A stretch of 11,554 nucleotides of DNA from GCA-2730975 sp937893275. Lineage in GTDB: Bacteria > Verrucomicrobiota > Verrucomicrobiia > Opitutales > Seribacteraceae. Every line of letters starts with the position of its first letter. Positions within the stretch are counted from its first letter, which is position 1. Shown here in pieces: positions 6,719-11,554 of this stretch. Made by a program: the position numbers and the translations under genes. The stretch spans positions 1 through 11,554 of the forward strand of contig CAXAHJ010000114.1 in NCBI GenBank assembly GCA_963968595.1. Direction: 5' to 3'. The notes under the pieces are model-generated. The model ran no database searches, was not told the DNA's origin, and saw only the letters and a list, made by a program, of their open reading frames with translations.

Positions 6719-8797
6719 TTATTTAGTTTCCTCAAGGGTTTCTTCTTTACCCGTAACTCCGATTGAAATCCTATTGGAAAAAACGCGCATATAGCGCGCA
6801 TTTTCGAGTTCTCCGCGAACCGATGCAAAAACCTCAATCTCATCACCTGGAATTGCCTTTTCGGGAATGGTTACTTTCAGAATGGCAAAACCTTTTTTTT
6901 CATCGAAATCCTGAGCCTTCACAGGAACCTTCCATTCTTTCGGAAACCCATGCCAAGAAGTCTTCGGCTTTATGAAGCGAAAAGTTCCTTCCTTCTTTTC
7001 CAATGAAACCTTCATTTCCACCATATCTCCGGGTTCTCCACTAATGGGGTCCAGGGACACCTCGATTTTCCTTGGCATAACGAACATTGGAATTCGATTA
7101 AGTAATTCCTCGGGTGGGAATGGAATATTTGGCAGGACGTTCTGAAAGGCTGACTTAAAGTCGAGAACGTCGGTCCACTCCTTTGGGCTATCCCCCTCTT
7201 TGGTAAAAGAGGCCCGTAGACGAAGTAAATCCCATTCGCCTGGCTTCATGGTTTCGGGCACGTGGATTTCAAAGTCAAAATTACCCTTTTCCTTACCAAT
7301 GGAAGAAGAACCGAAAACCTCATAATCCCCACGCTCACCAAATGGGGTTAACTCAATGGTTTCAGAGAAGTTTTTGCGCAGGCTCTTGAGTTTCAGTGTA
7401 ACCGTCGAGCCGGGTTGGCCGGAGACTGTCAAATGTGAAGCCTTTCCCGCATCCCAATGAAAGCTGAGTGGTGTGGCTTGAATACTTGCGGAAATGGCAT
7501 AGTGAAAAGCTGGAGTTCCACGTCCCGCCAGCTCACTGACAAGGAGAAAGATGCGCCCATCTGCAGACGCTACGTGGTGAAGAGGTTCTTCAGCTGAGTT
7601 GCCATTCCCTGCCGAAGCCAGAACTCGCCCTTTTTCATCCTGTAGGGAAAGCAAAAGAAAAGCAGGTGATCCTAGGCTACGGCAGAAAGGACGGAAATGG
7701 AGATGCTGCCCTTTTTTCGAGTCGAAAGCATAGACATCAATGTCATCAGGTATTTGTAAACGACCTGTCAGGGTGGCGGAGGATTCGATCAAATGGGCTT
7801 CGGATAATTGATTGTTCGGTTCCTTCTCAATGAATGGAGGCTCTTCCACCAGTCGGAGTGGAACAAAGCCGGACGCATTATGTTCGGAACCCCTGAAGCC
7901 AAGACTGTACCGCGATGGGGCGCCGTAAAGACCGGATATTCGAGCGGATCGGGAAAGTGACGTTTCTCCCGGAGGGCCAACCGATGCAAAGGACGTTTTA
8001 ACCCCAGCTTGGGCAACCATGGGGAAGGCAGCCATTGGCAATGGGAAATCACCAACCCGCAATCGATAGAATTTGCCACCCTGGTAGCGGATTTCACGAA
8101 CCTCAACGTAGGCGGTTTCATTCTTTCTGAAGACATGAGACAGTCGAGGGTCCTTTCCGGATCCCGGTTCATCATCGGAGGCAGCGAGTATTCGTCCTCC
8201 GGCATCAAGCAATTTAAGAGCGGCGTCCACATCCTCCCCGAGGCGACTGCCTAATACTTCAATGGCAATTCGTTGGCCGGACCGACCTTCCAACTTATAA
8301 TAGTGAACGTCAAGATTCGGGGTCCTGGACTCAATGGCAAGTGGTGGATCGAGTAGAACCGCATCTTCGCGGCGAGACTTTGGGTCCACTTTGCGGGTAG
8401 GCAGGTCGTCCACAAGAAAAAGAATCGGAGGAGTTATACCCATTGAGGTCACCAAGCGAAGCCAACCTACGCCCACTGGCGTATCTTTCTTCAATGTCAC
8501 CTTTAGGCGAACTTTGTTTCTGGTCTTCGCTTCCTTTCCTTCTGCGGGTGGTTTGGGTACCTCGCTGATGATTTCCTGATGGCAGTCAAAAGAAGCAAGT
8601 ATCAAAAGATTGCCATCACCGGAAAGGCCGAGGTTCTTACCGGCAAACTCAAGTTCAACCGGCTCGCCGACAGTTGCCGTCCTGGGTGAAACGGATGAGA
8701 TTTGCTGAGCCTCGACCAAAGGGAGCAGGAAAAGGAACATGAGCAACCCGACGTAAATTCGCGGGTTTTGCCCTTTCGAGTAAAGGAAAGCACGCAT
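6719..8797 (-). CDS. Large secreted beta-domain protein with pre-peptidase-C-like modules
   Basis: A 692-residue exported protein with no catalytic motif that I can recognise. The signal anchor/peptide is at about 13-30 (YVGLLMFLFLLPLVEAQ). It is followed by an IPT/TIG-like start (ISSVSPRTATVGEPVELEFAG, 33-53). Two pre-peptidase-C-like beta modules can be seen. One covers about 160-250 (DVHYYKLEGRSGQRI, then LKLLDAGGRILAASDDEPG). The other covers about 325-440, with the characteristic KEPNN (325-329), IPDDIDVYAFDSKKGQ and LSLQDEKGRVLASAGN. The last 250 residues continue as beta-rich, Ig-like sequence. PPC domains usually bind or stabilise partners or surfaces, so a scaffold or binding role inside the complex encoded by this operon is likely. 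It sits 14 bases after the PD40 gene and 17 bases before the DUF1549/DUF1553 gene. The start at 8797 gives a coherent signal sequence. PPC calls are moderate; function is inferred. Confidence 0.8.
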   Translation of the reverse strand: MRAFLYSKGQNPRIYVGLLMFLFLLPLVEAQQISSVSPRTATVGEPVELEFAGKNLGLSGDGNLLILASFDCHQEIISEVPKPPAEGKEAKTRNKVRLKVTLKKDTPVGVGWLRLVTSMGITPPILFLVDDLPTRKVDPKSRREDAVLLDPPLAIESRTPNLDVHYYKLEGRSGQRIAIEVLGSRLGEDVDAALKLLDAGGRILAASDDEPGSGKDPRLSHVFRKNETAYVEVREIRYQGGKFYRLRVGDFPLPMAAFPMVAQAGVKTSFASVGPPGETSLSRSARISGLYGAPSRYSLGFRGSEHNASGFVPLRLVEEPPFIEKEPNNQLSEAHLIESSATLTGRLQIPDDIDVYAFDSKKGQHLHFRPFCRSLGSPAFLLLSLQDEKGRVLASAGNGNSAEEPLHHVASADGRIFLLVSELAGRGTPAFHYAISASIQATPLSFHWDAGKASHLTVSGQPGSTVTLKLKSLRKNFSETIELTPFGERGDYEVFGSSSIGKEKGNFDFEIHVPETMKPGEWDLLRLRASFTKEGDSPKEWTDVLDFKSAFQNVLPNIPFPPEELLNRIPMFVMPRKIEVSLDPISGEPGDMVEMKVSLEKKEGTFRFIKPKTSWHGFPKEWKVPVKAQDFDEKKGFAILKVTIPEKAIPGDEIEVFASVRGELENARYMRVFSNRISIGVTGKEETLEETK

Positions 8798-8811
8798 CGA
8801 TTAATCCACAG

Positions 8812-9708
8812 TTAACGTTTCGTCGTGATCTTACCGGAAGAGGGAACTTCCACCATGTAGAGATCAAACTTTCCCTTGCGTTCGGATACAATGGCCAATC
8901 GCCTGCCATCCGGATGCCATGTCGGGTAGTCATCACGCTCCTCGCTATCAGTTACCTGCCTTACTTTGGCTCCGTCGACGTTCATCACATACACATTGTA
9001 AAAACCATTTCTCAAGCTGGTAAAGGCAATCTGCTTGCCATTAGGTGACACAACGGGACGGATATCCATGATCGTGTTTTCAGTCAGCCTTTTCTCGTTG
9101 GATCCATTGGCATCCATGGAGTAAATCTCGTAGTTGTTTTCACGAGTGTTGGAGAAAACAATGGTCTTTCCATTCGGGGTAAATGAAGGCCAGTTGGAGA
9201 TGCCTTCACACTGGGTTAACTGCTTCTTGTTCTTAGCCTCCATGTCCACCGACCATAATTGCTGGGGGCCCTTTTCTGCAAACGCGTAGACGACTACGGA
9301 ATTATCCGGTGCAAAGGCGGGACTCCGCGTCCCTCCGCGTCCACTGTGCTTAACGAAATAATCCTTCTTATCCTGCAGATCCTTGATGACGAATTGAGCC
9401 GTCAGGTTGCCTGTGCACTCGGTATAGGAAATATAGCGACCGTCCCCGGAAAAAGCCACCTCCACATGGTGACGATTAGCACTTTCGTAATAGGGCTTGG
9501 ACTCGAGAGTATCGAGATCCAGTTGTCTGAGACGAATGAGATCTCTGTTCTCATCAACACCGTAAACCAAGGTGGCGCCGCCATCAATGAAGACGGGGTC
9601 ACGCTTGTTTGACCCATCGGTCGTGAGCGGGGTCTTGGCTGATGAAAATCCAGCAGTTATCAAGCCAAGGAGAAACAAACAGCCCCTGGTGAAACTATAA
9701 AAGTTCAT
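8812..9708 (-). CDS. Secreted PD40 (TolB-like) beta-propeller protein
   Basis: A 298-residue protein with a signal peptide (about 1-24, ending FSSAK) followed by a six-bladed-type PD40 propeller. Repeats are clear at FSGDGRYISY (86-95), FAPDNSVVVYAF (132-143), FTPNGKTIVFSN (176-187), VSPNGKQIAFTS (220-231) and WHPDGRRLAIVS (264-275). Each is followed by a strand such as LWSVDMEAKN, IYSMDANGSN or VYVMNVDGAK. It resembles the propeller domain of TolB and the DPP-type N-terminal propellers, but has no peptidase domain and none of the TolB N-terminal domain, so it should not be called tolB. A binding or docking role is likely. Its ATG lies inside the end of the DUF1501 gene (14-base overlap); GGGAAAG shortly upstream could act as a ribosome site. 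This coupling ties its production to DUF1501. Confidence 0.88.
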   Translation of the reverse strand: MNFYSFTRGCLFLLGLITAGFSSAKTPLTTDGSNKRDPVFIDGGATLVYGVDENRDLIRLRQLDLDTLESKPYYESANRHHVEVAFSGDGRYISYTECTGNLTAQFVIKDLQDKKDYFVKHSGRGGTRSPAFAPDNSVVVYAFAEKGPQQLWSVDMEAKNKKQLTQCEGISNWPSFTPNGKTIVFSNTRENNYEIYSMDANGSNEKRLTENTIMDIRPVVSPNGKQIAFTSLRNGFYNVYVMNVDGAKVRQVTDSEERDDYPTWHPDGRRLAIVSERKGKFDLYMVEVPSSGKITTKR

Positions 9709-11044
9709 TAATGACTTTCCCGCCGTCCAGTACCTTCATCTCCGCCCTCTCTCTTGCCCCAATACCACTTAGCTCGGCAATGGTAGTGCCCATCATGAGT
9801 GGGGTTATGGGTTCGGTCACAGGATGTTCGCCCCGTTTGTCACTCTCTCCAATGACACGCCCCGGCTGAATTCCTGCTCCTGCCCAGACTGAAAAGTAAC
9901 AATCCTTGTGGTGCTCTCGGGCCGCTCGGTTACTAATTTTGGGAGTACGCCCAAATTCCCCGGTCGCAATAACCAGTGTATCCTCAAGAAGTCCTCGGCT
10001 GTTCATGTCATCCAGCAGGGCGGAAAAGGCACGGTCAAAGATTGGGCAATGCCGATCCTGCAAAAGTTCGAAATTGTAAATGTGAGTATCCCATCCAAAG
10101 TCGCCGTTTGGGGTAAAGGTCTCCACGTATTCGCTCCAGTTAACTTGTACGTATGGTACACCGGTTTCCACAAGTCGACGGGCAAGAAGGCAACTTTGCC
10201 CGAATGAGGTTTGTCCGTAGGCATCACGTGTGGATTGAGATTCAGTTGTGAGGTCAAAGGAATCCCGTGCCTTGGGATCTGTCAACAAACCGTATGCCGC
10301 ATGATGGGCTTGGTTCCATCCATCCACGCCGTCGCCATCCAATTTACGACTTGTATCATCAAGTTGGGCCATCAAGCCGCGACGATTATGAATTCGGTTG
10401 GGCGTCATTCCAGGCAATAGGTCCAAGGTCGGTATGCCAACCTTTCCATTCTCAGAGCAACTCACAAGGAAAGGATCGTATGCCTTGCCCAGCGTACCTC
10501 CACCATAACCTTCAATTCTTCGGGGCAAATCCCGAGGAATACCTTGGCCCAAGTAGAAGAAAGGTGGCAATGCGCCCGACCTGCCACGATGCTTGGACAT
10601 AATGGATCCGAAATTAGGATGTACGGTCGGGTTCTCCTCGAAACCTGTTAGACCTACGGTACCCGCGCCGGGATGGCCGCCGTTGGTGGTCTGCATCGAC
10701 CTAATCACTGAATAAAGATGGCTTCGCTTGGCCAGTTGAGGAAGCAGTTCAGTCACTTGAAGCCCATCTGTCTTCGTCGGGATAACGCCGAATGGACCTC
10801 GATATTCCATCGGGGCATCTGGCTTCGGGTCAAAGGTATCTAGGTGACTGGGACCACCCCACAACCAAAGAAGGATGACGGATTTTGCCTTTGCGCGATC
10901 GCCTAGCTTGCGTGCAGCCTCCAAATCGATCCCACCATAACCCGCTCCAAATGCAAAGGGCAGGGCTGATGCCGTTTTTAGGAAAGACCGTCGCCCAACC
11001 CCATTCCCACAATCCCTTGCTTTGAAATTCCCGAAATCTAACAT
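9695..11044 (-). CDS. DUF1501 family protein with Tat signal
   Basis: A 449-residue complete DUF1501 protein. A twin-arginine signal lies near the N-terminus (GRRSFLKTASALPFAFG, 17-33), so it is exported folded, possibly with a bound metal or cofactor. The family belongs to the alkaline phosphatase/sulfatase-like superfamily. Motifs seen are LLWLWGGPSHLDTFDPKP (58-75), NGGHPGAG (121-128), TGVPYVQVNW (294-303), WDTH (318-321) and TGEFGRTPKI (361-370), followed by REHHKD (376-381), the spaced segment FSVWAGAGI and the closing GRVIGESDKRGEHP. These Asp and His positions would suit a metal site, but the reaction is not established. It is the first gene of the five-gene operon, preceded by 311 bases of non-coding DNA. 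It has no visible Shine-Dalgarno sequence. DUF1501 genes are commonly paired with DUF1549/DUF1553 genes; here three others share the same operon. Confidence 0.92.
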   Translation of the reverse strand: MLDFGNFKARDCGNGVGRRSFLKTASALPFAFGAGYGGIDLEAARKLGDRAKAKSVILLWLWGGPSHLDTFDPKPDAPMEYRGPFGVIPTKTDGLQVTELLPQLAKRSHLYSVIRSMQTTNGGHPGAGTVGLTGFEENPTVHPNFGSIMSKHRGRSGALPPFFYLGQGIPRDLPRRIEGYGGGTLGKAYDPFLVSCSENGKVGIPTLDLLPGMTPNRIHNRRGLMAQLDDTSRKLDGDGVDGWNQAHHAAYGLLTDPKARDSFDLTTESQSTRDAYGQTSFGQSCLLARRLVETGVPYVQVNWSEYVETFTPNGDFGWDTHIYNFELLQDRHCPIFDRAFSALLDDMNSRGLLEDTLVIATGEFGRTPKISNRAAREHHKDCYFSVWAGAGIQPGRVIGESDKRGEHPVTEPITPLMMGTTIAELSGIGARERAEMKVLDGGKVINELL

Positions 11045-11355
11045 GTTAGTAAATTCTAATTTAAAAACTATATTTTACACTGCCTAAACCAAGACAATTT
11101 TGTAGAGACTTGTAATCTTTTTCTTAGACTCAATGGTGTACTGGCGGGGTTTTGATCTTCATTTTGAAGTGAAAATCTAGGGTGAAACGAGGTTGGGAAA
11201 TCAACTGAAGGTGGTACAACTGGAGTGGACTGTGGTGGGCTCTTTTACCATGTGTTGACTGCGTTGGTCGCTTTTCCCTCTTCGGATTGTTCTAGCAAGT
11301 ATAGTAATAGCCGAATGCCAATGAATTTCCAGATGCGGAATTAATGACTGCAAAC
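11045..11355. other. 311-base intergenic region between gene X and the DUF1501 operon
   Basis: The stretch holds the promoter candidate next to the DUF1501 gene. The rest shows no convincing gene. Short open stretches exist, but none has recognisable protein character. Two small overlapping inverted repeats occur around 11157-11176 (CTTC-attt-TGAAG type and ATTTT-gaagtg-AAAAT), too short to call a regulator site. A five-base TTCGG/CCGAA pairing downstream of gene X (about 11281-11315) has a long loop and no following T-run, so it is not a credible terminator. This is the longest non-coding stretch in the window. Confidence 0.6.
11067..11097 (-). promoter_or_regulatory. Weak promoter candidate for the five-gene operon
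   Basis: On the minus strand upstream of the DUF1501 start there is a TTGTCT box (11097-11092) and a TATAGT box (11072-11067), separated by 19 bases. An overlapping TAAAAT (11077-11072) is an alternative -10 at 14 bases. The area is clearly A+T-rich compared with the coding DNA, and the first gene of the operon starts about 23 bases downstream of the TATAGT. Spacing is not ideal, and sigma factors of PVC bacteria are not well modelled by the E. coli consensus, so this is a suggestion only. Confidence 0.25.
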
Positions 11356-11554
11356 CTATCGATTGTTTTCCTCTGAAATTTGTTTTTGCAGCCAAGCACG
11401 AGCCGTTTTTCGGGTGGAACTGTCCCGATGAGCCCAGAGGTCGGTGTGGGTGTGAATGACCGGCCCGTCCGGAATATCGAAAATCTTTCCCACGGGAACG
11501 GGCAGGAAAGTAAAGGCTCCGAGCTTGGGGTGTTCCTTGAGGTAGTCGTTGGCG
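11356..11554 (-). CDS. C-terminal end of an unrecognised protein ('gene X', 5' end outside window)
   Basis: The last 65 codons of a minus-strand gene run off the right edge and end at the TAG at 11358-11356. The visible protein begins ANDYLKEHPKLGAFTFLPVP, continues through GKIFDIPDGPV, and closes with IHTHTDLWAHRDSSTRKTAR and a short charged helix. Codon use looks like a real gene. I do not recognise the family: the HTHTDLW stretch and the mixed helix/strand pattern could suit the end of a hydrolase, but no catalytic motif can be assigned. The same tail reappears as an orphan fragment at about 3040-3117. Gene X reads in the same direction as the five-gene operon but is separated from it by 311 bases. 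Confidence 0.7.
   Translation of the reverse strand, partial: ANDYLKEHPKLGAFTFLPVPVGKIFDIPDGPVIHTHTDLWAHRDSSTRKTARAWLQKQISEENNR

Noticed and set aside
8812..9708. Naming the PD40 protein tolB
   Set aside because: The propeller repeats match, but the TolB N-terminal domain is missing and no tol/pal genes are nearby; PD40 proteins of this kind are common in PVC genomes.
3147..11044. Base composition as evidence that the five-gene block was acquired by transfer
   Set aside because: Spot counts of 60-base lines ranged from about 38% to 58% G+C inside the block and 47% to 65% in the esterase and phosphatase genes. The ranges overlap, so composition alone does not support transfer.
11201..11395. 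Small minus-strand open frame across the end of gene X and the intergenic region
   Set aside because: It overlaps the end of gene X in another frame; the gene X frame has a related tail elsewhere in the window, while this one has no recognisable features.
1..11554. tRNA, rRNA, CRISPR array, transposase or integrase
   Set aside because: No repeat-spacer pattern, no tRNA-like cloverleaf sequence and no recombinase motifs were noticed on either strand, so the proposed insertion has no visible mobility gene.

Overview
The window looks like part of the chromosome of a PVC-superphylum bacterium (Verrucomicrobiota or Planctomycetota). The evidence is the density of protein families that are expanded almost only there: DUF1552, DUF1501, the planctomycete cytochrome domains PSCyt1 and PSCyt2 (DUF1549), PSD1 (DUF1553), WD40/PD40 propellers and secreted carbohydrate esterases. 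Base composition looks close to 50-55% G+C by eye. The lineage cannot be narrowed further without a search.

Layout. Positions 1-479 (+) are the C-terminal end of a DUF1552 protein. It converges on a minus-strand block that fills the rest of the window. Reading the minus strand in transcription order, from right to left: the C-terminal end of an unrecognised gene ('gene X', 11356-11554); a 311-base gap with a weak promoter candidate; then five closely packed genes from 11044 to 3147. These encode a Tat-signal DUF1501 protein, a PD40 (TolB-like) propeller, a large beta-rich protein with two pre-peptidase-C-like modules, a DUF1549/DUF1553 protein with two haem-type motifs, and a PSCyt1-WD40 protein. 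After them come a short relic resembling the tail of gene X (about 3040-3117), a SASA-family esterase (1918-3036) and a PhoD-like metallophosphatase (548-1918). The last two share one base in a TAATG overlap.

How the genes may work together. All seven complete proteins begin with an export signal, so the whole block acts outside the cytoplasm. The five-gene run is best read as one operon, because its gaps are 17 bases or less and one pair overlaps. It combines a Tat-exported enzyme-like protein of the alkaline phosphatase superfamily, two c-type cytochrome candidates and three non-catalytic-looking beta-structured partners. That suggests an extracytoplasmic redox-linked complex acting on an unknown substrate. 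The esterase and phosphatase would fit breakdown of decorated polysaccharide or phosphoester, but no substrate is visible in the sequence.

The strongest unexplained signal is that the five-gene block is bracketed, in the same orientation, by two related copies of the same gene end. One is an intact gene end at right, the other an orphan fragment at left. This hints that the block was inserted, or that the locus was duplicated and then partly deleted. No RNA genes, CRISPR arrays, transposases or clear terminators were seen.
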